From NCBI RefSeq assembly GCF_003992255.1, contig NZ_RQVA01000016.1, positions 1 through 43,192 of the forward strand: 43,192 nt of DNA, in the 5' to 3' direction. The DNA is from F0422 sp003992255 (lineage in GTDB: Bacteria; Bacillota; Negativicutes; Veillonellales; Veillonellaceae). The translations under genes and the position numbers were made by a program. The notes beneath the pieces were generated by a model, which was given only the letters and a program-made list of their open reading frames with translations, did no database searches and was not told the DNA's origin. Below are positions 1 to 8,816 of this stretch, in pieces; position 1 is the stretch's first letter, and the number at the start of each line of letters is the position of its first letter.

Positions 1-19
1 TTTCATCTAATATGATTTG

Positions 20-55
20 AGAAAATTAAAAGTGCTTGTGTCTCAAGCACTAAAA
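20..55 (-). terminator. Intrinsic terminator, minus strand
   Basis: AGTGCTTG (31-38) pairs perfectly with CAAGCACT (44-51) across a 5-nt loop. Read on the minus strand the stem is followed by a T-rich run (TTTAATTTTC). It may end the secDF transcript, although secF stops about 420 bp upstream. Confidence 0.55.
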
Positions 56-196
56 GTATTATATGCTATTTCCAAATAATTTGCAACCCCTTATAGCAAT
101 TATTTTCGAACTTCATTAAATCCTACTATACGCCTATAAACCCCATCTTCATGCAAAATGTTTCCAACACTATTTTTAACTAAATATCTAAACCAA

Positions 197-267
197 GAAA
201 CGAGCAACACATCCCAGAACAAAACTACCGTAGGATCAGCTTGTAGAGGAATATGTTGTTTGTTTCC
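197..267. repeat. Nested palindromic repeat, copy 1
   Basis: This 71-bp unit matches the unit at 359-429 at 62 of 71 positions, and most differences are transitions. It starts with GAAACGAGCAACA and ends with GTTGTTTGTTTCC, which form an imperfect long inverted repeat. The central CTACCGTAGGATCAG is identical in both copies. Copy 1 has the more degraded stem. Confidence 0.8.
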
Positions 268-358
268 AATAAGTACACCAATCTATTAATCCACCAAGGA
301 ACGCCCTTTTTGCGTAGAACGGTTTACTACAGTCTTATTGCCTAAATGTCCAAACGCA

Positions 359-429
359 GAAACGAGCAACATGTTCCGGAACAAACCTACCGTAGGATCA
401 GTTTGTGGAGGAATATGTTGCTCGTTTCC
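359..429. repeat. Nested palindromic repeat, copy 2
   Basis: The outer arms 359-377 and 410-428 are complementary at 18 of 19 positions, and the exception is a G-T pair. Inside them ACAAAC (381-386) pairs with GTTTGT (401-406) on the same centre, and CCTAC/GTAGG forms a near-central palindrome (386-396). This is the intact version of the unit at 197-267. It resembles REP or MITE-like palindromic units; no transposase is present. Confidence 0.85.
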
Positions 430-470
430 CTTTCACCAATCAAGCATTCTAGCAAAACAGAATAGCATCA

Positions 471-1367
471 TTAGTGACGATTACGTGCATCTTTTTTATT
501 ATTAGATTTCCAAATTGCCCATAATGAAGTTGCTACGCAAATGGAGGAATAAGCACCACTTACGAATCCAATAATCATACATAGCGCAAAGTTTTTGGTT
601 GTATCCCCACCAAAGAAATATAGGGAACAACATGCAAACAAAACTGTAGATAATGTATAGCAACTACGATGGATACTTTGATGAATACTTGCATTCGCAA
701 GATCTGCAAATGTATCTGTTCGTTTATGTGTATGTGTATTCTCACGAATTCGGTCAAAAATTACTACAGATTCATTCATAGAGTAACCAATGACTGTCAA
801 AATCGCAGCCAAGAAGGAGGAATCAATTTCTAAATGGAAGAAAGAGAATATCCCTAATACCATGATTAAGTCATGGAAAATAGCTGCCAAACAAGATAGA
901 GCTACACGATATTCAAATCGATACGTAATATACAATGCCAATGCTACAAAGGCAATTAGTAAGTTAGTCAACGCATGTTCAGTGACTTCTGAACCAATTA
1001 CAGCACCTACAGATTCAATACGTTTTACTGTGCCTTCTGCTAGGTTTTTATTTAAGGCTTCTACAACGGCTTGGCTTTCACTAGCCTCAAGATTACGAGT
1101 ACGGATCATTACCGTTTTGCCTTCTGTATCTGTCGCATCCGAACCAGACAATTGAATGACAGAGTTTTCTAAATCAAAGGCTTTCAAATTGTCGCGTACA
1201 GCCGATACTTGAACTGGCTTAGCAAATTCAACTTCTACAATGGTACCACCTGTAAAGTCGATACCAAAGTTAAATCCATACATAAACATGGAAATAATAC
1301 TTAGGATAACCGCAATGGAGGAGATACTAAACCACCAACGATGACGTTTTATTACATCAAATGTCAT
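471..1367 (-). CDS. secF: Protein translocase subunit SecF
   Basis: SecF is a membrane subunit of the SecDF accessory complex, which uses the proton motive force to help pull exported proteins through SecYEG. The 298 residues show an N-terminal membrane segment (about 13-31), the conserved FGIDFTGGT motif (34-42), a periplasmic domain (about 45-130), and a C-terminal bundle of membrane helices with the family signature around GYSMNESVVIFDRIREN (194-210). The length fits stand-alone SecF, and the C-terminus is short and basic. The ATG overlaps the secD stop by 4 bp (ATGA), so the two are translationally coupled. It is the last gene of the long ruvC-to-secF train. Identification is secure from motifs and neighbours. 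Confidence 0.97.
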   Translation of the reverse strand: MTFDVIKRHRWWFSISSIAVILSIISMFMYGFNFGIDFTGGTIVEVEFAKPVQVSAVRDNLKAFDLENSVIQLSGSDATDTEGKTVMIRTRNLEASESQAVVEALNKNLAEGTVKRIESVGAVIGSEVTEHALTNLLIAFVALALYITYRFEYRVALSCLAAIFHDLIMVLGIFSFFHLEIDSSFLAAILTVIGYSMNESVVIFDRIRENTHTHKRTDTFADLANASIHQSIHRSCYTLSTVLFACCSLYFFGGDTTKNFALCMIIGFVSGAYSSICVATSLWAIWKSNNKKDARNRH

Positions 1368-2626
1368 TTTTTCTTATCTCCTTTCGCAAACGCTTCCATC
1401 GTTACAGATGGAGACACATTAGATCCATACCAGAATGGACGATTCGTAATACGAGCTGCAATGAGCATATGCATCAAGGTACGGCTCATAGATACAGCTG
1501 TGAACATAGATACAATAACACCTAATGCCAAGTTGATAGCAAACCCTTTTACAGGACCACTACCTAATACAATTAGGATAACAGCTGTAATCATAACTGA
1601 TGTATTGGCATCAAAAATTGTATCAAAGGCACGTCTAAATCCTGATTCCATAGACATACGCAATGTTTTGCCATCCGTTACTTCTTCTTTGAAGCGTTCA
1701 AATATAAGTATATTCGCATCCACGGCGACGCCCATACTCAGGATAATCCCCGCTACCCCAGGCAATGTCATCGTTGCATTCAGAGCATGCGGCCCCAGAA
1801 TACCCACTAAAATTAATACAAACACCAGCAAGGCAATCGTTGCCACAAATCCTGACAAACGATATAAAACAAGCATGAAAGCAATGATCAATGCAATCCC
1901 TACTCCGAAGGCGATAACAGATTTATCTTTGGAGTCCTGACCTAATGTAGGGCCTACTGTACGAACCTCCATAACTTCTACTTTGACAGGTAATGCACCA
2001 GAACGTAATAAGATAGCTAGATTTTTTGCTTCTTCTAGGTCACGGCTACCTGTAATACGAGCACTACCACCAGTAATTGGTTCATTAACTACAGGATTCG
2101 TCAATTGCTCGCCATCAAGGTAAATGCCGATATGGCGACCAATGTTAGCTGTTGTTAAAGCGCCGAATTTTTTGGCGCCTTCATCTGTCAATTGAATATT
2201 AACAGATGCTTGTTTACCTTCTAATTGTTCTTTCGCATCTTTTAAATCATTACCGTCTAAATGAACTTTACCATTTTCATCACGGAACTCAAGAACCGCT
2301 GTTTTACCGACTGTTTCAATCGCTTTTTGCGGGTCTTTTTCCCCTGGTAATTCAATAATAATACGTTTTTTACCTTCTCGTTGAATAATTGGCTCTGTTA
2401 AGCCCATTTCATTGATACGGCGACCTAAAATTTGAATGACCCGTTCTACTGCATCATCCGTTACCACATTAGGACCAGAATCTTGTGCTTCTAGTACAAT
2501 GTGAGTCCCACCTTGTAAATCTAACCCTTGCTTGATAGAGTTAGCTAATGGTCCAATGAGCCAAATAAATAAGCCCAAAATAACTGCTACTACGCCAAAA
2601 AAGCGTAAAGCTGCTTTTGTGTTCAA
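1364..2626 (-). CDS. secD: Protein translocase subunit SecD
   Basis: SecD partners SecF in the inner-membrane complex that completes protein export. The protein (420 residues) has one N-terminal membrane helix (about 8-28), the DLQGGTH motif (36-42), periplasmic P1-type domains with a typical RRINEMGLTEPIIQ segment, and a C-terminal six-helix block carrying GVAVDANILIFERFKEE. The length fits the shorter Firmicutes-type SecD, without the longer periplasmic insert of enterobacterial SecD. The start has a good ribosome binding site (GGAGGGAATCC before ATG). It lies 11 bp after the 5-formyl-THF cyclo-ligase gene and overlaps secF. Confidence 0.97.
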   Translation of the reverse strand: MNTKAALRFFGVVAVILGLFIWLIGPLANSIKQGLDLQGGTHIVLEAQDSGPNVVTDDAVERVIQILGRRINEMGLTEPIIQREGKKRIIIELPGEKDPQKAIETVGKTAVLEFRDENGKVHLDGNDLKDAKEQLEGKQASVNIQLTDEGAKKFGALTTANIGRHIGIYLDGEQLTNPVVNEPITGGSARITGSRDLEEAKNLAILLRSGALPVKVEVMEVRTVGPTLGQDSKDKSVIAFGVGIALIIAFMLVLYRLSGFVATIALLVFVLILVGILGPHALNATMTLPGVAGIILSMGVAVDANILIFERFKEEVTDGKTLRMSMESGFRRAFDTIFDANTSVMITAVILIVLGSGPVKGFAINLALGVIVSMFTAVSMSRTLMHMLIAARITNRPFWYGSNVSPSVTMEAFAKGDKKK

Positions 2627-2637
2627 TGGATTCCCTC

Positions 2638-3207
2638 CTATCCTTTAATACACTGGATACTTTCAGACGGTGTTACAATCTTATGCATCCACTCATCATG
2701 TGCTGCCATAGGTAACGCTTTCTCTGAAAGTTGGTTATCCCAAGCAATGCCGATACGTTTTTCAAAAACAATCTGTTGCAAATATCGGTCATAATATCCT
2801 GCTCCCATACCCATACGTCCACCAGTTGCATCAAAAGCTAACCCTGGCACTAATACGCAATCTAAGATATGGGGATCTACAATTCGATATGGTTTCTTAG
2901 GAATTCGTATCCCTAATGTACCTCGTTCTACATCATCTAGATCATCCAGATGAACACCTATCATCTCTGTTTTATTGATACAAACAGGTACATAGATATC
3001 TTTCTGTTGCTCTAACGCTTCCGCTAGAAACACATCTAAATTCGCCTCTTTGGGCATCGATAAATAGGCCATAATATGTTGCGCTTCTCTAACCTCTGGG
3101 AGAGACCACAGTTGCCGGCTCAGTTGTTTTGACCAAAGAGACACCATATCCATTGTTACACTGCTTCGTTTTAAAAGAAACTCTTGACGCAGTGTTTGTT
3201 TATCCAT
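2638..3207 (-). CDS. 5-formyltetrahydrofolate cyclo-ligase family
   Basis: This is a 189-residue member of the 5-FTHF cyclo-ligase (MTHFS, YgfA/YqgN) family, which converts 5-formyl-THF plus ATP to 5,10-methenyl-THF and so returns folate to the one-carbon pool in the cytoplasm. Family marks are the N-terminal basic helix (KQTLRQEFLLKR), the YLSMPKEANLD segment and the glycine-rich GGRMGMGAGYYDRYL nucleotide/folate loop near residues 128-143. The gene overlaps the yajC stop by one base (TAATG), implying coupling. Its role inside a Sec/queuosine gene train is probably only positional. Family assignment is firm; substrate is by homology. Confidence 0.9.
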   Translation of the reverse strand: MDKQTLRQEFLLKRSSVTMDMVSLWSKQLSRQLWSLPEVREAQHIMAYLSMPKEANLDVFLAEALEQQKDIYVPVCINKTEMIGVHLDDLDDVERGTLGIRIPKKPYRIVDPHILDCVLVPGLAFDATGGRMGMGAGYYDRYLQQIVFEKRIGIAWDNQLSEKALPMAAHDEWMHKIVTPSESIQCIKG

Positions 3208-3500
3208 TACTTTTGGTCCTTTCCAAGAACCTGTGCAATAGCAGATCGAGCAAATGTCATTTCTACTTTTTCTGCCACTCGCAATACTGCAGTGTCTTCT
3301 GAAAGTGTTACAATTTCACCATGAATGCCGCCAATCGTCAACACCTTTTGACCTTTTTTTAAGCTATCTAATAGCACTTGACGTTTCTTCTGTTGTTTCT
3401 TTTGTGGACGATACAACATAAAATAAAAAATAACTACCATAATGAGCACTGGCAATACTGCTTGGCCCGTTTGACCTTGGAAAAATCCTAAGAAATCCAT
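3207..3500 (-). CDS. yajC: Preprotein translocase subunit YajC
   Basis: YajC is a small single-span membrane protein that associates with SecDF. The 97 residues show one hydrophobic helix (about 15-30, VLPVLIMVVIFYFMLY) followed by the RPQKKQQKKRQ basic stretch and a soluble domain with the family GGIHGEIVTLSEDTAVLRV segment. The start has a strong AGGAGGAACT ribosome binding site. It lies 8 bp after tgt, the common tgt-yajC-secDF order of many bacteria, here with the folate cyclo-ligase gene inserted before secD. Confidence 0.95.
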   Translation of the reverse strand: MDFLGFFQGQTGQAVLPVLIMVVIFYFMLYRPQKKQQKKRQVLLDSLKKGQKVLTIGGIHGEIVTLSEDTAVLRVAEKVEMTFARSAIAQVLGKDQK

Positions 3501-3508
3501 AGTTCCTC

Positions 3509-4618
3509 CTATTTAGTAAAATAATGCCAGAATTCCTCACGGAATGCTACGAAACGATCCTCTAGGATAGCCTTGCGCATTTGTCGCATGAATTCTAATA
3601 AGAAATATAAATTATGATACGACACTAGACGGAATGCGAGAATTTCTTCTGCCTTGTACAAGTGTCGAATATAAGCACGTGTATAGTTTTGACAGGCATA
3701 ACACCCACAGCCTTCTTCAATAGGTCCCCAGTCGCGCATGAATGAAGCATTACGCAAATTCAAACGGCCTTTCCAAGTCATGGCCATCCCATTTCGAGCC
3801 ACGCGTGTTGGATATACGCAGTCAAACATGTCGATACCACGAGCAACGCCTTCTACTAAACAATCCGCAGTACCAACACCCATCAAATAGCGAGCTTTAT
3901 TAGTTGGCAATAATGGCGTTGTGTACTCTAGCACTTCATACATTAAGTCATGCGGTTCCCCTACGGAAAGACCACCGATACTGTAGCCTTCAAAGTCCAT
4001 TGCTACTAACTCTTTGGCACTTCTTTCACGAAGATCTTGGTACATACCACCTTGTACAATACCAAACATACCTTGGTTCTTAGACCGACGTGCTTCCTGA
4101 CAACGCTCAGCCCAACGGGTCGTTCTCGCTGTGGACGCATCCGCGTACCTATGATCTGCTGGGTACGGAATACACTCATCGAAAGCCATCATAATATCGG
4201 AACCTAATTGCTCTTGTACTTTAGTGGCTACTTCGGGAGACAAAAACTTTTTAGATCCATCTAAATGAGATCGAAAGTTAACCCCTTCTTCTGTAATCTT
4301 ACGCAACTTGCCTAGACTAAATACTTGGAAGCCACCACTATCTGTTAAAATAGCTTGATCCCAATTCATAAATTTATGCAATCCCCCTGCTTCTTCCACC
4401 AGTTCAGGACCAGGACGCAAGAATAAATGATAGGTATTGCTCAAAATGACTTGAGACCCCATCGCTTTTAACTCCTCTGGAGCCAATGTTTTTACCGTTG
4501 CTTGTGTACCTACTGGCATAAACATCGGTGTTTCATACGTTCCATGAGGAGTATGCAACAACCCTGCCCTTGCACCTGTGTGAGGACATTGTTTTTGCAA
4601 TTCATATTTAATTGCCAT
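3509..4618 (-). CDS. tgt: tRNA-guanine transglycosylase
   Basis: Tgt exchanges guanine-34 of GUN-anticodon tRNAs for the queuosine precursor preQ1. The 369 residues contain the substrate loop LTDSGGFQVFSL with the general-base Asp at 93, the GGLSVGEP loop, the nucleophile region around MFDCVYPTRVARNG, and the C-terminal zinc site beginning CGCYACQNYTRAYIRHL. Length is normal. Together with queA immediately upstream it provides the last common steps of Q modification. No preQ1 biosynthesis genes are in the window, so the cell either makes the base elsewhere or salvages it. Confidence 0.97.
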   Translation of the reverse strand: MAIKYELQKQCPHTGARAGLLHTPHGTYETPMFMPVGTQATVKTLAPEELKAMGSQVILSNTYHLFLRPGPELVEEAGGLHKFMNWDQAILTDSGGFQVFSLGKLRKITEEGVNFRSHLDGSKKFLSPEVATKVQEQLGSDIMMAFDECIPYPADHRYADASTARTTRWAERCQEARRSKNQGMFGIVQGGMYQDLRERSAKELVAMDFEGYSIGGLSVGEPHDLMYEVLEYTTPLLPTNKARYLMGVGTADCLVEGVARGIDMFDCVYPTRVARNGMAMTWKGRLNLRNASFMRDWGPIEEGCGCYACQNYTRAYIRHLYKAEEILAFRLVSYHNLYFLLEFMRQMRKAILEDRFVAFREEFWHYFTK

Positions 4619-4663
4619 ACATACACTCCTTCATTACTTTTGTATTATAACATACTTTTCATC

Positions 4664-5689
4664 TTATCGAATAAACATAGCATCTCCAAAACTGAAAAAT
4701 CTATATTTCTCCTTAACTGCCTCTTCATAGGCCGCCAAACAATGCTCTCTGCCTGCTAACGCACTAATAAGCATCAGTAAGGTGGACTGTGGCAAATGAA
4801 AATTAGTAATTAATGCATCTACCATTTTATAAGTATACCCAGGATAGATAAAAATTTGAGTCCAGTCAGATCCGCTATGTACATGACCAATGTCTGTGGC
4901 TGCAGATTCTAATGTACGCACTGACGTAGTTCCTACCGCAATGACTCTTCGACCTTCTGCTTTGGCACGATTGACTAACTCCGCAGTTTCTTCTGACACA
5001 TGATAAAACTCTTTATGCATATCATGATCTTCAATAGATTCTGCCGACACTGGACGGAAGGTCCCTAACCCTACATGCAAAGTAACAAATCCAATCTGTA
5101 CACCTTTGTTCTGAATCTCTTGTAATAGATCAGGCGTAAAATGTAGTCCCGCTGTAGGTGCTGCAGCAGATCCCTTTTCCTTTGCATATACTGTTTGGTA
5201 TCTATCTTTGTCTTCTAATTTTTCATGGATATATGGTGGTAGAGGCATTTCTCCGATGTCATTGATAATCTCATCAAAATTACCATTCGGCTTAAATTGA
5301 ATCAATCGACCACCAAACGTTGTATGGTCTACCACAACCGCTTCCAAGTTGGCACCAAAGGACAGTTCTTGTCCCTTTTGACATTTTTTACCCGGTTTCA
5401 CAAGGCATTCCCATAGATGTTCACCTTTAGGCGTCAGCAATAATACTTCTACTTTACCTCCAGTACCCTTTCGTTCCCCATATAATCGCGCAGGAATTAC
5501 CTTTGTATTATTAAAAATCAACACATCCCCTTCGCGTAGCTCATCTAATATGTCACGGAAGGAGTCTTTATGAGATATGGCTCCGCTCACTTTATCCAAT
5601 GTCATTAACCGCGATGCATCACGTGGTTCCGCTGGATGTTGAGCAATGAGTTCTTCTGGTAAATCATAATTAAAATCAGATACTTTCAT
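4664..5689 (-). CDS. queA: S-adenosylmethionine:tRNA ribosyltransferase-isomerase
   Basis: QueA transfers and isomerises the ribosyl moiety of SAM onto preQ1-tRNA, giving epoxyqueuosine. The start is placed at MKVSDFNYDLPEELIAQHP (341 residues) because this is the canonical N-terminus and is preceded by AGAAGGAATAGT. An upstream in-frame start at 5842 would add 51 residues read from within the previous gene and is rejected. Typical segments are EPRDASRLM, the VIPARLYGE block, GSAAAPTAGLHF and the C-terminal ITNFHLPQSTLLMLISALAG. It starts 14 bp after the SpoIID/LytB gene stop and precedes tgt by 45 bp. Confidence 0.97.
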   Translation of the reverse strand: MKVSDFNYDLPEELIAQHPAEPRDASRLMTLDKVSGAISHKDSFRDILDELREGDVLIFNNTKVIPARLYGERKGTGGKVEVLLLTPKGEHLWECLVKPGKKCQKGQELSFGANLEAVVVDHTTFGGRLIQFKPNGNFDEIINDIGEMPLPPYIHEKLEDKDRYQTVYAKEKGSAAAPTAGLHFTPDLLQEIQNKGVQIGFVTLHVGLGTFRPVSAESIEDHDMHKEFYHVSEETAELVNRAKAEGRRVIAVGTTSVRTLESAATDIGHVHSGSDWTQIFIYPGYTYKMVDALITNFHLPQSTLLMLISALAGREHCLAAYEEAVKEKYRFFSFGDAMFIR

Positions 5690-5703
5690 ACTATTCCTTC
5701 TAG

Positions 5704-7191
5704 TTAATTGTACAGTTTCGTAATCGCCGTACCTTGGTAATAATGTTGTAAAATCACTTTGTAATAGTTTGGTTGGCTCGCCTCTTTTCGACTGGCCATT
5801 TCTGCGGCGCCCCATTGTGAAAGTCCCAAACCATGACCCCATCCATATCCATGAATCGTCACAGTTTGATTACCGCTACCAAACGTGTGGTTTACTTTCA
5901 TAGTGGACCCATCAATACGACTAGGTGGCGTTTGCCCTATATACATGTCAAACAAGGTAGATTTTAAACCAAATAGTCCCTGCACTTGTTCCCCTGTCAA
6001 TGTCACTATGCCACGTTCACCAACAAACTTCATCGACTTAATGCGCCCTGATACACCTCGATCTAAGGCTTTCATCGGGCGAGAGGTCAGTGGCGTCAAC
6101 TCGATTTGTTTCAAAGCTCCTACAGATTTACTAGCTCCAGCCAATTTCTTTTCGATGCTCTCACGACTGGTAATGACATTCCAAACTGTTGTTCCTTCAT
6201 GGTTCGAGTAATCTTGTACCCCTTTTAGGTACGGCAGATCATTGCCCCATAGGTTTACACTATCTTCTGTATACCCTCCACCATCGGAATGAAAGAGTGC
6301 ATTGATCGGTTTTCCTTGATACGTGATGACCATCCCACGTGTTTGATTCACAGCTGCATTCGTGCTAGCATATTCACTGCTTTTACCACCATACACTTGA
6401 TCAGAGGTGGTGGTACCTATATCATAGGTACTTCCTCGTCTACTGTTCATAGAATTCATAGCATATGTTCTGGCTGCTACTGCTTGGGCTTCTAATGCTG
6501 GTGCAGGCCAACTAGGCACCACTTCTTCTGGAACAACGCCTTGCACATACTGTTCTAAACCCAATACATTAATGACACTGACGGTCCCTGATCCATTAGC
6601 TAGCGCCGTAATAGCACCACGATACGTTTTTCCTAATGTCTGCAATATGGATCCGTACCGCCCTTGTTCATTTTGTACAGTCACAGATTGACCCATAGCC
6701 TGTCCATTCACATGCACAATCCCAGAACTAGAGGAAATTGTCACTGACTGACCTACACCTATAGTCTGAACTTTTTTTTGCATACCATCTAGGACTACCA
6801 TAGGTGAAGCACTAGTGATGCTAAATGCTTGCGAACGATTTCCTAAGAGTACTCGAATCACTGGTTCTACGCCAGTCTGCTTCGATGCACTTTCTTGGTC
6901 CGCAGTTGGTTTCTTTTCGGTCACCGCTTGTGCTGTATGTGTCATTGGCTTCTGATCTGCCTTAACTGGTTTCGGTGTATTCACTGGCTTTCTCTGCGGC
7001 ACATTCGGCTTGCGCTGGTTGTCAGTTTGCTCCTGATTACGATCCCTTTCATTCGGTTTTACAAAGGTGGCTTTCACTATTTTTCTTTGCCTTGGTTGCG
7101 CGTTAGACTGCGCTGCCTCCGCTATAGAAGCCATCCCCAATAAGGCGAATACAATCCCCATCGCTAAACAGCGATATCTTAATCCTCTCAT
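5704..7191 (-). CDS. SpoIID/LytB-domain exported protein
   Basis: This is a 495-residue protein with an N-terminal signal sequence (about 1-27, ending AEA), a long Pro/Lys/Gln-rich linker (about 30-105), a central beta-rich region, and a SpoIID/LytB domain from about 200 onward, recognisable by GVVPEEVVPSWPAPALEAQAVA, the SDQVYGG block and GYGWGHGLGLSQWGA near the C-terminus. SpoIID is a lytic transglycosylase that cleaves denuded peptidoglycan during engulfment; LytB is an amidase enhancer. In a non-sporulating diderm it more likely trims envelope peptidoglycan, which is inference. It overlaps ruvB by 4 bp, so it is embedded in the ruv-que-sec train. The ribosome binding site AAAGGCGG supports the start. 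Confidence 0.88.
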   Translation of the reverse strand: MRGLRYRCLAMGIVFALLGMASIAEAAQSNAQPRQRKIVKATFVKPNERDRNQEQTDNQRKPNVPQRKPVNTPKPVKADQKPMTHTAQAVTEKKPTADQESASKQTGVEPVIRVLLGNRSQAFSITSASPMVVLDGMQKKVQTIGVGQSVTISSSSGIVHVNGQAMGQSVTVQNEQGRYGSILQTLGKTYRGAITALANGSGTVSVINVLGLEQYVQGVVPEEVVPSWPAPALEAQAVAARTYAMNSMNSRRGSTYDIGTTTSDQVYGGKSSEYASTNAAVNQTRGMVITYQGKPINALFHSDGGGYTEDSVNLWGNDLPYLKGVQDYSNHEGTTVWNVITSRESIEKKLAGASKSVGALKQIELTPLTSRPMKALDRGVSGRIKSMKFVGERGIVTLTGEQVQGLFGLKSTLFDMYIGQTPPSRIDGSTMKVNHTFGSGNQTVTIHGYGWGHGLGLSQWGAAEMASRKEASQPNYYKVILQHYYQGTAITKLYN

Positions 7192-8195
7192 GGTTCCGCC
7201 TTTCTAGCAATCCCTAAATGATCATACGCAGCTGGCGTCACAATACGTCCTCGGTTCGTTCTAGCCAATAACCCCAATTGCATTAAATATGGTTCATACA
7301 CATCTTCAATACTTTCACGCTCTTCACTAACAGAAGCCGCTATCGTATCAACACCAACCGGTCCACCATCAAATTTTTCGATAATCGTATGCAAAATTCT
7401 ACGATCAATACGGTCTAACCCTAACGCATCAATATCTAATCGTTGTAATGCTTGGTCTGCAATCTCTTTTGTAATCACTCCATTGCCCAATACTTGCGCT
7501 ACATCGCGCACACGTTTCAACAGACGATTTGCAATCCTAGGAGTTCCACGAGATCTTCGTGCAATTTCACTAGCCCCTTCTGGCTCCATATGAATATCCA
7601 AAATATCTGCGGAACGACTGACAATAAATTCTAATTCATTTTGCTTGTAATATTCTAGTCGGCTAATTACACCGAATCGATCGCGCAAAGGTGCAGCCAA
7701 AGCACCCGCTCGTGTAGTGGCTCCAATTAAAGTAAACTTAGGCAGTTCAATACGAACCGATCTAGCACTTGGCCCTTTACCAATAATAATATCCAAAGCA
7801 TAATCTTCCATAGCAGAATATAATACTTCTTCTACGGACCGTGACAAGCGGTGAATCTCATCAATAAACAGTACATCACCAGGTTGTAAGTTACTTAACA
7901 GGGCTGCTAAATCGCCTGCTCGTTCGATGGCAGGTCCCGATGTAACTCGAAAATTAACACCTAACTCATTGGCTACAATTCCCGCTAAAGTTGTTTTCCC
8001 TAGCCCTGGTGGGCCATATAACAATACATGGTCCAAGGTTTCTCCACGTAACTTTGCAGCTTCTATAAAGATATGTAGATTTTCTTTCGCTTGCGTTTGA
8101 CCAATGTATTCTTTCAAATACCGTGGGCGAAGACTAAACTGCCAAGTATCTTCTTCACGCTCTTGCATGGTCACAATTCGATTTTCTTGATCCAT
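7188..8195 (-). CDS. ruvB: Holliday junction branch migration ATPase RuvB
   Basis: RuvB is the hexameric AAA+ motor that drives branch migration of Holliday junctions with RuvA. The 335 residues hold the Walker A motif GPPGLGKTT (61-69), Walker B LFIDEIHRL, the sensor GATTRAGAL with its conserved Arg, and the C-terminal winged-helix region (GGPVGVDTIAASVSEERESIEDVYEPYLMQ in two parts). Length is standard. The start has an AAAGGAAG site. It follows ruvA by 2 bp. Confidence 0.98.
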   Translation of the reverse strand: MDQENRIVTMQEREEDTWQFSLRPRYLKEYIGQTQAKENLHIFIEAAKLRGETLDHVLLYGPPGLGKTTLAGIVANELGVNFRVTSGPAIERAGDLAALLSNLQPGDVLFIDEIHRLSRSVEEVLYSAMEDYALDIIIGKGPSARSVRIELPKFTLIGATTRAGALAAPLRDRFGVISRLEYYKQNELEFIVSRSADILDIHMEPEGASEIARRSRGTPRIANRLLKRVRDVAQVLGNGVITKEIADQALQRLDIDALGLDRIDRRILHTIIEKFDGGPVGVDTIAASVSEERESIEDVYEPYLMQLGLLARTNRGRIVTPAAYDHLGIARKAEP

Positions 8196-8197
8196 AC

Positions 8198-8809
8198 TTA
8201 TCTTCCTTTACCCAATGCTGCTAATACTTGTTTCAATAATTCTGGCACTTCCTGTGTGCCATCATACACATCTTGCACGACTGGCTGTACCTCTTGCGCA
8301 CTATACCCTAGTGCCATTAAGGCTTCTACAACTTCTTCCGTAACCCCCACAGGTGCTTTTACCAATGCTGATATAGTACCACCAGGTGTGAAAGTCCCTG
8401 CAATGCCTAAACTTTCAATTTTATCTTTTAATTCCAGCACTAATCGCTCTGCTGATTTTTTCCCAATCCCCGGTAACTTTTGCAAGCCTTTTGTATCGCC
8501 ACTAATAATAAGACCTACAAATTGATCTGGGCTAATGGCAGATAAAATGCCTAACCCTAGTTTGGGTCCTACCCCAGATACAGAAATTAGCATTAAGAAT
8601 AATTCATAATCTTCTATTGTTAAAAAACCATATAGCTGTATGGCATCTTCACGTACATTCGTATAGGTATATAAACACGTTTCTTCCCCTACTTGCAATT
8701 GACTTTGCACAGAGCTAGGTACATAGACACGATATCCTACATCATGTACATTGACATAGACAGCCTCCACTAGTCGATGGGTAACAATTCCTTTTAAATA
8801 TGCAATCAT
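8198..8809 (-). CDS. ruvA: Holliday junction DNA helicase RuvA
   Basis: RuvA tetramers bind the four-way junction and load RuvB. The 203 residues show the N-terminal OB-fold (MIAYLKGIVTHRLVEAVYV), the helix-hairpin-helix pair (SVSGVGPKLGLGILS and LPGIGKKSAERLVLELKDK), and the C-terminal UBA-like domain III (EEVVEALMALGYSAQEVQPVV) that contacts RuvB. Eight bases separate it from ruvC. Length and order are typical. Confidence 0.98.
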   Translation of the reverse strand: MIAYLKGIVTHRLVEAVYVNVHDVGYRVYVPSSVQSQLQVGEETCLYTYTNVREDAIQLYGFLTIEDYELFLMLISVSGVGPKLGLGILSAISPDQFVGLIISGDTKGLQKLPGIGKKSAERLVLELKDKIESLGIAGTFTPGGTISALVKAPVGVTEEVVEALMALGYSAQEVQPVVQDVYDGTQEVPELLKQVLAALGKGR

Positions 8810-8816
8810 AGTATCC

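Larger units (their letters stand above)
1..470. other. Gene-free region downstream of secF
   Basis: No convincing coding region is visible. The stretch holds a hairpin terminator near its left end and two copies of a structured repeat (197-267 and 359-429), listed separately. The DNA around the two copies is also weakly similar at the same 162-bp offset, for example CTAAAT at 180-185 and 342-347, so the region looks like an old, diverged tandem duplication. Confidence 0.7.

Noticed and set aside
197..429. CRISPR array
   Set aside because: Only two copies, long palindromic units, a 91-bp non-matching gap and no cas genes.
790..1155. Plus-strand open frame opposite secF
   Set aside because: It is a shadow of secF: no ribosome binding site, composition is that of the complementary codons, and no family features. 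The same applies to the other plus-strand frames opposite minus-strand genes.
5690..5842. N-terminal extension of QueA by 51 residues
   Set aside because: It reads through the end of the SpoIID/LytB gene in another frame. The canonical QueA N-terminus with a good ribosome binding site begins at 5689.
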